Positions 34,184-46,286 are shown, numbered from the stretch's first letter. The stretch: 64,000 bases of DNA from Chrysomallon squamiferum (GCA_012295275.1 CM022667.1:13507416-13571415), one strand, 5' to 3'. The notes: generated by a model from the letters alone, not told the origin. Made by a program: numbers and translations.

Positions 34184-36296
34184 CACAGGTGCAACACAAT
34201 AATGACATGGATAAAAAATCCTAACTTTGAAAATATTGAGATAACCAAGGCTCTCATATCTTCTGCTGAAAGAATTACATCACGAGGGCATTGTGGGATA
34301 CGATGCGCAGATAACTCGTCCTGTATTTGGTTTTCGTACAACGTGTATGGAACGTGTCGTCTGCATTATTTGAGATTTATGAATTCGAGCAGCTTTTCAG
34401 CTTCGCCTGGCTGGACGCACTTTTACCTGAGTGCAGGTAGAAAATTACAGACACACGCACATACAGACAAATATTTTAAAAAATGTACTTAAAATCATCA
34501 AAACACACACACAGACAGTAATAATAATTTAAAAATATATATATTGTAAATATATTTGTAGGCTAGAAAAGAAATTTCTAGAACTACTCTTTCAACAGAA
34601 ATTAATCCATATATGACTTTACTATAAGTATTATTCTTAATTCTGAAAACAAATTATAATTTTAAAAACTTTTTAGAAATTATTANNNNNNNNNNNNNNN
34701 NNNNNNNNNNNNNNNNNNNNNNNNNNNNNNNNNNNNNNNNNNNNNNNNNNNNNNNNNNNNNNNNNNNNNNNNNNNNNNNNNNNNNNNNNNNNNNNNNNNN
34801 NNNNNNNNNNNNNNNNNNNNNNNNNNNNNNNNNNNNNNNNNNNNNNNNNNNNNNNNNNNNNNNNNNNNNNNNNNNNNNNNNNNNNTTATTATTATCACAG
34901 GTGGAACAACACGATAATGAGGTGGATAAAAAAATCCTGATTTTGATGATCTTGTGATAAACCACAGGTTTCATATCTTCTGCTGACAAAATTTCATCGC
35001 AAGGCCTTTGTGGGATACGATGCGCAAATAATTCTACCTGTATTTGGTTTTCGTACAACGTGTATGGAATTTGTCGTCTGCATTATTTGAGATTTACAAA
35101 TTCTGCAAGCTATACAGCTTCACCTGACTGCACGCACTTTTACCTGAGTGCAGGTACAAATACATACACTCACACACGCACACATTCAAAATACCTTAAA
35201 TTCATTATAGACACAGACACACACACACAGACACACACAAATATATTAAAAAAAAATACTTTAAATTAATTGAAACACACTCACAGAAAGACAGTAATAA
35301 AATTTTTAAAATATATATATATTTTTTATAATAATTATTATTACTGTCTTTCAGAAAGACAGTAATAAAATTTTTAAAATATATATATATTTTTTATAAT
35401 AATTATTATTACTGTCTTTCTGTGTGTGTTAATTTAAAGTATTTTTTTAATATTTGTGTGTGGTTCTGTGTGAGTGTGTCTGTCTATACATATATATATA
35501 TTTACTTTTCTAAGATTGTAAAGAAATTACTAAAACTATCCTTGTAACAAAAATTAGTCCATACTTGACTTTACTGTAAGTATTATTCTTAATTCTGAAA
35601 ACAAATTATAATTTTAAAAACCTTTTTAGAAATTATTATCATTTCCTGACAGGTTCATGTCCAGTGGAAGATGGGTTTGTTTATCTGGACAAACTGAACC
35701 TCTGTTTCAAAGTGTTCAGCGATCAGAAAATATTTTCTGAAGCACGTGACGCCTGCAGTGAGATAGGTTCAAGACTGATTGTACTGGACACAGAAGAGAA
35801 AAACACTGCTGTCGGTGACCACATCCAAACAAACATAGGTAGGAACATAGCTATTGATATACAACTACTACTGCTAAACCTACAACTATTTCATTTACTT
35901 GACAACGAAAGCTTCTATAATAAATGCGGTATTTTTCACCAGTTGTAACTAAATACATTTTTCAGTGATTGTTATTATTATTGTTAATATTATTATTGTT
36001 ATTTTTGTTGTCGTTGTCTGTGTCGCTGTTGTTATTGTCATTGGTATTTTTATTAGTTCTGTTATTATTATTCAGACACAGGTGAATATTTATACATCGG
36101 ACTGACTGATGCTGTTACAGAAGACGTGTATGTTTGGGAGGACGGAAATCAGGCAGTGTTTTTCAACTGGGGAACCAATGAACCTCACAGTAGTAACGGT
36201 AACGAGGACTGTGTTGTGTTACGTTTTCCTTTAAACACATGGCATGATGTCTTCTGTTCTACCAGACTAAATTATATTTGTGAGAAACCAATGTGA
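33325..36296 (+). CDS. PAN/apple + C-type lectin gene H (probable, chimeric, 240 aa)
   Basis: A class II leader (33325-33392, MQNTFAQFVLLSGVFVCS) can be joined in phase to the open class I PAN exon 34189-34436 (CGIRCADNSSC, FSYNVYGTCRLHY). CTLD exons 35653-35838 (SCPVEDGFVYLDKLNLCFK) and 36076-36296 (YIGLTDAVTEDVYVWEDG, NWGTNEPHS, NEDC, WHDVFC, NYICEKPM) follow. The total is 723 nt to TGA. This requires skipping three damaged PAN-like pieces: 33694-33875 (class II, fused to class I intron sequence), 34042-34102 (truncated) and 34901-35153 (frame-shifted). It also requires skipping the 200-N gap in intron 2. Either a working chimera or an assembly of remnants is possible; the splice pattern is my inference. 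Confidence 0.55.
33694..34102 (+). pseudogene. Chimeric PAN exon remnant inside H
   Basis: The first 182 nt encode a class II PAN start (CIETRWIWIEKEKYDYFT, then MMHCAAACTKNPACFSFAY and KCRHYS). At about 33875 the exon fuses to class I intron 1 sequence (gaaattaacttttc). It then runs on to a truncated class I PAN start (RCNKTIIWMKNPNFVNAEIN, stop) at 34042-34102. The whole stretch stays open by chance of the fusion but has no donor at the normal place. The same fusion is in copy N (50933-51344). Confidence 0.75.
34113..34183. repeat. (ATT)n microsatellite abutting the PAN acceptor of H
   Basis: Uninterrupted ATT run ending in atcacag at the exon starting 34189. Confidence 0.95.
34686..34885. 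other. Assembly gap, 200 N
   Basis: Exactly 200 Ns, a conventional placeholder of unknown true size, flanked by ATT-type sequence. Missing sequence could include a lectin exon, since the PAN exons on its two sides would each normally be followed by one. Confidence 1.
34901..35153 (+). pseudogene. Frame-shifted class I PAN exon in H
   Basis: It is 253 nt instead of 248. The first Cys codon region is altered (tggaacaac) and an extra A in AAAAAA gives stops soon after. The second half is readable (ICRLHYLRFTNSAS), but the conserved Trp of PGWTH is Cys. Normal acceptor (ttatcacag) and donor (gtaca) remain. Confidence 0.8.
35207..35484. repeat. Nested foldback: duplicated 68-bp palindrome with outer inverted arms
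   Basis: Two adjacent copies (about 35285-35352 and 35353-35420) of a 68-bp unit run from agaaagacagtaata to tattactgtcttt. Each is self-complementary around an AT core. Outer arms at about 35207-35284 and 35421-35484 are reverse complements of each other (CA-rich versus TG-rich, with aaatactttaaatt / aatttaaagtattt). The corresponding part of gene B (about 2280-2480) has only a single forward copy. Confidence 0.8.
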
Positions 36297-36770
36297 CTCT
36301 TTGTATTATTAAAAATAAATGAGATACTGTTACAATGAAACTAACAAAATGAGTTCATTCATTTTTTAAATCTTTAAGGAATGAGTTATTTATCAGTTCT
36401 GACACAATGATGATTCTGATGGATATGATTTGGTTGATTAAAATAAAATAGGTCTCGAAAACAGAGTTATTCATTCCTTCATCAAAATGTTTCGTCGTCA
36501 ATAGCATTTCATGAATTAAAAATTCAGAGCAGGAATAGTCGTACTTCAAAAGCTAAAATTAATTATTTAAATTTTCAGTGTTTCTGCTCTACTAGAAACA
36601 TGTCAACATAAACAATGCAAAAATCGTAAGAGATGGTTTAATTAGGGCAGTTGCAGACTGGGAACCTTGGCATCACAACTGATTAGCATCTGAGTTTCAC
36701 AACTGTCGAGATACAGTAGACAGCCATTACCTTTTTGATCATTGTTCGCTTTCCTTTTGAGAAGTTTCAG
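36297..36770. other. 3' flank of H, no gene seen
   Basis: Parallel to 3327-3780 after gene B with few changes. No coding region. Confidence 0.55.
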
Positions 36771-36980
36771 CTAGTAGGGTCGTTTTTCTTCAGTTGTAAC
36801 CTTGAATGCAGCATCCCCAAATGTTCTGTTCCTTTTTCCCCTGGCGCTCTGGCTATCATTTCTCCCACCTGTAAAAATACAGAGAACGCCATTTTGAAAA
36901 GGGTTGCAAATAAATCGGCTTCAAACTGAGATAAAGAAATAATAGATATTGGAGCCACAAGACAATATCAGCCGTTTTCC
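36771..36980 (-). mobile_element. Decayed tyrosine-recombinase element, copy 3 (internally deleted)
   Basis: The minus-strand frame 36958-36767 keeps only the start of the catalytic domain (FEADLFATLFKMAFSVFLQVGEM). At about 36960 the sequence jumps to what is position 4935 in copy 1, removing the core-binding region, and a further deletion follows. The catalytic-site Arg is again Gln. Confidence 0.7.
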
Positions 36981-38868
36981 TGACATTAAATGGGATTATA
37001 CTACCACATTACGAATAATCTGTACTAACACCAAACACAGAAACGTGTATAAAAAGTTGCACATTCGTTTCTAATAGTAATCTACAGTTTTAACTAATCC
37101 AAATCAGTTGCCCTTGACATTTCTATACAGCCATTTTCTTTCCATACATTTTTATTAATTCGGAATCATTTTCTGTAGGAGGAGAAGTCATCTTATTTTA
37201 TTGTAGTTGTTGTTGTTGTTGTTGTTGTTGTTGTTATTATTATTATTATTATTATTATCTGGTATACTACTATTAAGAATTTATTATTATACATACATAT
37301 AAACATACGTATATATATACATCATATAATTAAAGAGAAAAACAACAAACCAACCTAAAAACTCTCTGTATTTATGAATTCGAGCCAAAATAAAAATAAA
37401 AAAGGTTCTAAAAAATACATCGACTTGTAAACCAGTGTAGGTACCTTTAAATTCAGGCACATCGACATAACATTAGACAGATTGTTTTTCTTCTTTTTTT
37501 AAATTAATGTTGTGAATATCAGTTTAGATGTTGATTATTTTATTCGTAAATGAATAGAGAAAGATATTGATTTAAGGAACAATTGTTTGTAATATATAGT
37601 ACTCTGATTTGCGTAAATAATGTATTTCTCTCTCTTTTTTTTTATGTGATTATTATTATTATTATTTTCTTAATAAAATTCATCTTACGATTGACAGTAT
37701 TGATTGTGTCAAGCTGACAAAACATTAAATGAATTTCATTTTCCCAGAGGAACAATCCTGGTCGTCTGTGAATATTTAATAATATTTTGTCACTTGAAAC
37801 GATTATTATCAAGAAAATAATTATTTCAGCATGTCACACATCAGTTATATTTCTGGATCTGTTGATTTTTTCTTTCGAATTTTCAGTTTACTGCTTAATC
37901 TTTGCTTTATGATTAACATTCGTAGTAGTAGCGTGAATAATAGAAGTACAAACAATTAAGTAAGCATTATAAATATTAGTAACAGTAACGTAATTAGTAG
38001 TGGTGGTAACAGAAGCAGTGACGTAAATAGCAGAACCAGTAGTAGTAGTAGCGATAACACAAACACAAGTAGTAGGAGTAGTAAGTAGTATAACAATAAC
38101 GTAATTAGAAGTAGTGGCAGTGGTGTAGTAGTAGTAGTAGCAGCAACTGTAGTAGTAGTAGTAGTAGTAGCAGTAATAGTGGTTAGTGGTAGTAGAAGTA
38201 TTAATGTTTTTCTCTGCCTTTAGAAGTGAATATTTAATTATGTGTGGAAGAAACAAAGGTTTTGGTTGAATTGTCAGTATCAAGTGTAACAGAAGCAGTA
38301 CAGTTGTAATCGGTTCATTTGGTGTTATTTACTTTGTATTACCTCCCTTGTGCTCGCTATATGTTTATTCTTGTTATAAATATTTAATTTTTGATTTGCA
38401 ATAGCGATAGATACGCTTCGTGTGAGTGGACTGAAAAGTATTTAACTTGTTTATAGCTTGGATTCTTTCAACAACATCGGTAGACAGACACACAGAAACA
38501 CAGACGTGCTGTTATTAGCTGTTTTTCATTTCTTCAGTATATTTGAAAGTGCTCACCACTTAGATGTATTTTAAACTGATAGTATTTCTCTCTTTTTTCA
38601 TCCTTTTCATTTTTTTTTTTTTTTTCCTGAATCCACAGTGATCAGAGCTGGTAATCATTACTACGTTACTTATTTTATATATACTAATTTTAACGAGATA
38701 TTGTGTTTTATTTCTTCGTTTTCCAGATTTTATTTTTATTATAAAAAGAACATCCCACCTTTTGATCTAATTTGTTTTATCTTTTACTAGCAACTGCTGC
38801 AGTAGAAGTAGTAGTAGTAGTAGTGTCTTCTTGTCATTATTATTCTTATTCTTATTCTTATTATTATG

Positions 38869-38936
<68 letters not shown>

Positions 38937-39253
38937 TGGACATGGCTTCAAAACCCATATTACAATAACAGGGCTACTGATGATTTCAAGAAATATAACA
39001 TGTACAATGTAGTGAACTGTTAAACAAATAGAACACGTGTAAAATATTGAGGTGTTGAAGAAATGGAATATTAATAATGTTTAATATATTAACTGGACGA
39101 ACAGATACATTATATTGATACTTTAAATGGTGTATTATGACAGGACAGAAATACAATTAAGAATAACTAAACACTTTATTGACACGTTTCTGTCAAGTAT
39201 ATGTGGGAGAATGGTGGACAATATACAAGAGGAAAATTTGACTATACAAAATA
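36981..39253. other. Intergenic, third copy of the 5.1-7.3 kb block
   Basis: It contains TATAAAAAG (37048), GTT/ATT runs (about 37207-37258), AGT-rich tracts (about 37920-38200) and a long ATT run (about 38868-38933). A piece at about 37675-37885 is instead related to 30745-30950 and 48260-48450. No gene. Confidence 0.6.
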
Positions 39254-39681
39254 GTTTCTGAAGCGCGTGACACCTGCAGTCAGATAGGTTCAAGACTGAT
39301 TGTACTGGACACAGAAGAGAAAAACACTACATCAAAACAAACATAGGCAGGAACTTATACATTTATAAACAACTACTACTTCATCTACTGCACAGCAATA
39401 CCCCTCCAATCACTACTACTAGTAAATTACTGCTACTACTACTGCTACACTGTTATTTGTCATACGTTTTAGATACTATGAGTTTTTATACAAATCTAAA
39501 AGTAAGAAAAGATGGAAAACAATTTTGTTTGGGAGAATGGACAAAACCCCGTCCATTTTGAAAAATAGGACAACAATGAATCCGATAACTATCTGGAAGA
39601 TTGAGCGATATTAATTCCAACAAGCAAAATGTGGTGTGACATTAACTGTATACTTTCAGTAAATATAGATTTGTGAAAAAC
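39254..39681 (+). pseudogene. Relic lectin exons 3 and 4, fourth subfamily, copy 3
   Basis: Exon 3 remnant at about 39254-39347 has lost 22 or so nt in the TEEKNTAVGDY region. Exon 4 remnant at about 39475-39681 has TGG-to-TAG and TGC-to-TGA nonsense changes around the ESD triplet. Third copy of the relic at 7349-7790. Confidence 0.75.
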
Positions 39682-40335
39682 CGTTGTTAAAGTCACATGA
39701 TATTTGTTGAATAAACAAACATAAAATTAAATTTATTTATTTATTTATATATTTGTTTGTTTTATTTATACGTCCAAGCGATTAATAAAAAAAAAATGTA
39801 ATTATCATTATCACCAACCTGTCATTCATTCATTTCTTGATTCTTTCATTCTTTTTATTTTTTTACGGATGCTTACAACCGCAATGTTTTGAATAATTAA
39901 AATGACAGCAAGAACAACAGCAGTAAGAAAAGCAATAAATAAATGAGATGTAGTACAGATATTAAATGATGATTATTTCGTAGAAGAATTAAGCAACATT
40001 GAAGGGATTAAAAATATGATCGATGAAAAACAAAAATTAACAAAATAAAATAAAAACTATATTAAATTCACTCAGAATTGTTGAGTACACCACAACAAAC
40101 TGAAACTGTTCAGAATTCAGTACTAAGACTGCAAGCAAACTGTACAGAAATAAGCGAATGTGACAAATACAAACAGAAACTGAACAATAAAAATACAACT
40201 AAAGAAGAATTGTTTTTCAGTTTATTTATTTAACTGACCTGCATTACAATTATCATATAAGTCGAAGAAAATCTGCTTGAAGATATGATTTTTTATTTTT
40301 TTATTTTATTTTATTTTTTTTGTTGTTGTTGCTCG

Positions 40336-41586
40336 TCAGGTTCTTACGATTAATTTAGAGCTTTCACATATGTATTTGAAACGTCTTTTACATCCAACAT
40401 CTCCCCATTTGCTTAAACCAGATACAAATATAGTGCAGTCTTCATAGTCGAAATTATCAGGTTCATTTTCATTCCAGTTTGTATAAATGGCTTTTTCGCC
40501 ATTCTCCCACACATACGTTTTCTCCTCAACTTCATCAGTTAATCCGATGTAAAATTTGTCGAGATTTGACCCTGTAAAACAAATGAATGTAAATGTAGTA
40601 ATAGTAATAGCAGTAGTAGCGGTGGTATAGGAATAACAATAGCGATGAAGCAGCAATAGCAGAGACAGATGCAGGAAAACAAGTAGAAGTGGAAGCAGTG
40701 TTAATAGTAATAGTAGCAGAGGTAGTAAGTAGTATTGTTGTAGTGGGAGTAGTTACTAAAAAGCATTCATTGCAGAGCTTTCCAAAGTGAATAACTGCCA
40801 GGGAAAGTATAGTTTTTGTTCATGAAATTTGAGGCAGAATGAAATTGTGTTTGCTTGAAATTTATTTTTGATAACAGACAAAATCTGCTGATGTAGGTTT
40901 ATCGGGTCATACTGCTATCTGATATCGTTAGAGTATGTGGTCCAAAGTCATAAGTGCATAGCATGGGGACAGTATTGCGAGGTGAATTTGTATATATTTA
41001 AATAGACAGGATTGGAAGTGAGGCATTTTGTCGAGATACCAATAGTGATTATAAAGAGATATAACTGCAATAATACCAGTGGTAGTAGTTTTCGTATTTA
41101 TAGCAGTAACAATTGTAGCAATCGTAAAGATAGTAGTAGTAATACTAATTGTAGTAGAAGCAACAGAAGTAACAGAAAAAGTAGTAGTAGTAGCAGTAGC
41201 AGTGGCAGTTATTGTTGTCGTAGTAGTTGTAGTAGTAATAGTAATACTACTGATCAAATGAAACAAACACATAAATAAATAAATAGAAAGGGAAATAAGA
41301 AAACAGCAGACACACCTATGTTTGAAAGGTAGCTCGACATAATTCTGTTTTTTTCTTCCGTGTCTAACACGATCAGTCTTGGTCCCAGCTGGCCGCAAGC
41401 AACACGTGCCTCAGCAAATGTTTTACGATCTTCAGACAACTTGAAGCACAGTGTTCCCAAAAACACGAAACCCTCATCAGTCGGACAGAAATCTATGAAA
41501 CGAAAACAACTATATAACAGTCACTACAATAATATTTTTATATACATAATTATGCACCCATCGTTACCGCCGTTATCCCAAAAAAT

Positions 41587-41617
<31 letters not shown>

Positions 41618-42356
41618 TCAGACGATTACAGTATAATGTAAAATACATACTGTTACGATAAAAACATAAAATTCATTTCACTACCACACAAAGATAAAAT
41701 TTTAGCTTTTGCCATAAAAAGATGAACTTGAACATAATGTTATTCAAAGATCAAATTCAAACAGCTAGTATATAGAGAAAACGATTCAAATGAGACTGTT
41801 GCCAAGCAAAACACAAAATTCAGATTGTTACGACTGAAAGATAAAAGTCATATTATTATTATTATTATAATACAAAGGTTAAATTTAGCCTGCTACCTGA
41901 AGGAATGTAATAGTGCTTCCAGTTTGCCGTGTCAGACGTACTGACGTAAGTACCAACCCTCACAGAATAATGGCGACATTTTCCGTTGTCGTAGGCAAAC
42001 GAAAGGCATTCAGGATTCTTGGTGCAGGCAGAGCCACAGTGCATCATGGTCTTGACGTCAGTGGCTTCGTATATTTCAGAGTTAAATGCAGTGAAATAAT
42101 CATATTTTTCTTTCTCAATCCAAATTCATCTTGTTCCAATGCAGCTTCATTGACAGTAAAATAAAACTATTTTCATTACTAGTATTAAATAGTGACATTT
42201 AGTAAGATATAATTCAGTTGATGACGTTAATCTATTTATCATTCTATCAGTTCATATATTCATAAAGAGTACGTATATTTATACATACCTGTCTGCCATT
42301 TTAGAACACCCGAAAACAGCTGACAACAACAGAAACTGGATCAAAGTGTTTTGCAT
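40336..42356 (-). pseudogene. PAN + C-type lectin copy J (single nonsense codon in PAN exon, extended C-terminus)
   Basis: Minus-strand exons are 42356-42289 (class II leader MQNTLIQFLLLSAVFGCS), 42144-41897, 41492-41316 and 40571-40336. All splice sites are normal and the total of 729 nt keeps frame. At 42128-42126 a Trp codon TGG, present in C and D, is TGA, at codon 29. A 1-nt deletion near the old stop turns the usual CENL end into CESSKLIVRT. The rest is well kept: MMHCGSACTKNPECLSFAY, FCPTDEGFVFLGTLCFK, KFYIGLTDEVEEKTYVWENG, NWNENEPDN, YEDC, KWGDVGC. It is probably a recent pseudogene. An allele, a sequencing error or RNA editing of UGA to UGG could restore it. Confidence 0.75.
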
Positions 42357-43460
42357 TTCATATGAATAAATTTTAGTGAAGAAAACGACGAAGTGAACAG
42401 GTCGTAATAAATATCAATGTTTGAGCTTATCTTAAGTCAAAATCCCCAAACATCGATTTGCAGCTTTAATATGAAACGTTGCTACGGTGTATTTAATTTT
42501 TAATGCACAACTGAAGGCTTAACATGTTTTACATCTATTTTGTTTTAATCAACAATCGTTGTTTTTTATATATATATATTGTCACGAGGCCCACACCATT
42601 AAACATCTTGGATATTTTATTAATGCTCAGTCTAGGGTAACATGGTGCTTTAATGGCCATCTAACAAGGAATGTAAAGGCTAAATTAACAACAATCTATA
42701 TAATCAATATTTAGCGGTCCACTAGATAAATAAACACAATTCGAGTTAAATATTTAATTACAATATACAGATGACTTGATAATAATACAAACATTAGTGA
42801 TATGAGTAAGGTCAGACGGGGAACAAGACAAAATAAAAAAATTCACGGAGGACAGATTAAACAATTAAAGTTTTAGTTATATTAAATGTTCCTAAAGAGG
42901 TTAATTGCACATTACCCTATCAAAATAAGAATGGACAATAGCTTACCATACTGGTCCGTAAAGACAATGTCATTCAAAAACATTTGTTTCCCTGCCTGAC
43001 TGAGCTGTTTAATTACTGAAACTGAAACTGAAAAAAATTAACGTGCTAATCAGAGCAAGAACGTTCATAATTACCAAATGCCAGCGCTTTTACAACAACG
43101 CCATGGAGTTGAAAAAATGGCGTCAACAATAAAAAGCGCGGATCTGATTGTAGTTACAATTAGTTACGATTCTCGATATATATATATATATATATATACC
43201 TCCAGATAATTTCTATCTAATTAAGTTTATAGATTTTTCATGCAAGGATTTTCCTGAATTATATAAAGTAAATTATACGGTAACAGCGAATAATATATTT
43301 TTAACCAATATATTTTGATAAACCCACATAACATGTATAATATTTTAATCGGTCAAACATATAGAAAATGTACTTTATATTGATTGCTTCAATGTTGCAT
43401 TTTGAGAGAATATAAGATACATGTAAGAGCAACTAAAAATTATTATTATATTGTCACGTT
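42357..43460. repeat. Upstream of J: second copy of the 10.4-11.4 kb block
   Basis: Contains gtcacgaggcccacaccatt (about 42586) and the hairpin at 43084-43139. A TA run (about 43176-43197) replaces part of copy 1. No gene. Confidence 0.5.
43084..43139. other. Imperfect inverted repeat (hairpin), copy 2
   Basis: Same stem arms as 11126-11181 with one loop difference (gttgaaaaaa versus gttaaaaaaa). Confidence 0.6.
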
Positions 43461-44045
43461 TCTCTCCAATGGAAGACGGGTTTATATAAACTCAGTCTGT
43501 TTTTACAATTGTTCATTTTTTGTCTTTCGCGCGTGTCGCCTCCACTCAGATAGGTTCAAGTCTGATTGTACTGGACATAGAAGAAAAAAAACGCAGCTGT
43601 TGGTGATTACATCAAGGAAAATTAAATCAGAAATAGGAATATTTATCTACGACTACTACTACTTCATCAACTACTACAACTTCAGCTACTTTACAGCAGT
43701 GTTATTACCACAAGTATTACTCCGACAACTACTGCTACTACTACTAGTAACTTTAACTACTACTACTACTAGTGCTGCTACTAATAGTAGAACTGTTACT
43801 TCTTTTACTTTTTAAAGTACGATAGGGTTTTATATATATAGGTCTAACAGGTAAAACGATGAAAAACAGTTTTGTTTGAAAGAGTAGTGAACACGTCCAG
43901 TTTGAAAAATGGAAAACAAAATAAGCACAAACCTGGACGTGGAAGATTGTGTAAAACTAATCACAAAAAAGCAAAATGTGAGTCGACGTTGGTCCCGTTA
44001 TATCAGAAAAGAAAATTTGTGGAAAACCTCTGTGAAACTGACTTC
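43461..44045 (+). pseudogene. Relic lectin exons 3 and 4, diverged copy K
   Basis: Exon 3 remnant (about 43461-43637) shows ccaatggaagacgggttt, then cgcgtgtcgcctccactcagataggttcaag, equivalent to ARDACSQIGS. Exon 4 remnant (about 43840-44045) shows tttgtttgaaagagt (VWENG-like), gtggaagattgtgtaaaactaatc (LEDC) and atttgtggaaaacc (ICE-like). Several frameshifts. The most decayed copy in the window. Confidence 0.65.
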
Positions 44046-45062
44046 TTATTTCTTGAATAAAGTAAAAGTAAATAAACTTTTTTATTTATTTATGTATTTT
44101 TTCTACTTTTGTTTGTCTAGTCGTCCCTACCATTTGAAAATTTAAAATATTACTCTTACTATCATCATCATCATTATTCCAAAGTATCCTTATTCATTCG
44201 CTATTGCTGTTGTTAGTATTTATTTATTTATTGATTTATTTGCTTTTTCATTTAATTACCATTTATTCTATATGTTTTATTTTTATTATTATTAAATTTA
44301 TGTATTTATTTATTTGTCATATGCTAGAGGAAACCTTTTTTATTAGCAGTTAAGGATATTTTCTTATTATTATCTTGCTGAGATTGAAATAATCAATAGG
44401 GGCCGATGCGGAGAGTTGATCCTGGGATCTGTTATAACCAGGTTCTATACGGAATGAACCACACTGCACCTAGAACAGACAGCAGTTAGCAGGAGTGACA
44501 AATGCGACAGAAACCTGTTTATTCGTTTATGACAACTCTTTGTTTATTCCCTAGTACAAAAATTTGTATTGTGCATTTCTGATGTATTCAGCGATAAAGT
44601 CGATCATTTTCTGACAGTTATATTACTCTCTGTTGTGAATAAATATTTTTTTTCATTTATACTCTAGTACAAGAATTTGTTAATTTTTTTATCGTCTTTG
44701 CGTATACTTCTCACGTACTAAGCAATACAAATCTATATTTTTCTGGTAGGTCACATTAGTACTCTCTTTTGTCAATAAATATTATCAGCTCTGTTACTAT
44801 CATCATCATCATCATTGGTAATCTTCAAAATCTAGTTGTTAAATTTGTAATATTGCTGTGCATGTCTACCCCTTGTTATCAAGTTTAAGTCAGTATTCTG
44901 ATTCTGTTTTTGTTCTTTTCTTTCAATGCTGTCATTTTGTTGTTGTTTTATTCGTGTTTTTAAAATTATTTGTTATTAAAATTAGGATATCAGCCTCTAT
45001 TTTGATTATAAAAACACACACACATATATATTTTTTCCTAGATGTTTTATTGTTAATTGTAG
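44046..45062. other. Intergenic before L; duplicate of 18.9-20.3 kb lacking the leader exon
   Basis: TTTA repeats, then sequence parallel to 18918-19375. Near 44785 it jumps to the counterpart of about 20050, so exon 1 and the GA repeat of E are absent here. No gene. Confidence 0.6.
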
Positions 45063-46250
45063 GAGCACCCGTTCATCTGTTTGGATTAGAAATATAAATT
45101 TTGAAGATATCGATGGAAACGATGGGCTCCTATCTTCTGTAGATGGAATTACAAGCTCTGAGGCTTATGGGATACGATGTGCTTGAGATGTTCAAATTAC
45201 AACAGTTACTCCAAATCACCTGGCTGGAAATATTTCTATTTGAATGCAGGTAACGTAGATGTATTTGTTTATTTGTTAGTACTATACTAGTTGTTACTGA
45301 TTTTATTTTAATACTATTAATATAATATTTTTTTCCTATATATTTAATTGTTCCAGCTGATAAGAGTAGAGTTGGATTTTGAATAACTTTCGACTGTTAT
45401 GATTTACACACACAGATGCACAGACACACATAACTTTTATACGTAGATACCTCACCGAAAAATGTACGTGTACGTATATGAATGAATGAACAAATAAATA
45501 AATATATAAGTACAAGCATAAAATTGCATAAGCATATAACAATAACAACAACAATAACAACAATAACAACAACAACAACAATAATAATAATAATAACAAT
45601 AATAATAATCATAATAATAACAATAATAATAATAATAATCATAATAATAAATCAATCAGTAGTTAAGAAGCACGTTATTTTTAATGAAAAACATCACTTT
45701 TAAAAATTTAAGACATGTGAAAGAAAGAAATGAACGGTTTTGTTCTCACAGGCTCATGTTCAGTAGAAGACGGGTTTGTGTACTTGGACGAAGTGCATCT
45801 GTGTATGAAGGTTTCTGCGAAAAGAAAACATTTTCTCAAGCACGTGACACCTGCAGGCAGATAGGTTCAAGATTGATTGTACTGGACTCAGAAGAGAAAA
45901 ATACGGCTGTTGGTGACTACATCGTTGCATACATAGGTAAATTCGTCTCCTTAATCATCATCACTATATATTATCGTCGTCAATGATATTACCATTATTT
46001 TGATAATCGTCATTATTATTATTATTATTGTTAACATAATCATCGTGATCCTCACTAATATTATTATTATTTACTAGAAGAACACAACTAATTCCACTAC
46101 TTCCACCACCAGCCTCAACCCTACCATTGTTACTGTTGATACTGCTACTACAACTACCGATACAACCATGACCACTGCTACTATTGCTAGTATAACTTTT
46201 AGTACTGCTAGTACTACCATACCCGTCTCAATTTTATTTATTTATTTGTC

Positions 46251-46286
<36 letters not shown>

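Noticed and set aside
43384-43815. 143-aa frame as a new protein
   Set aside because: It crosses a decayed lectin exon 3 in the wrong frame and then CTA repeats.
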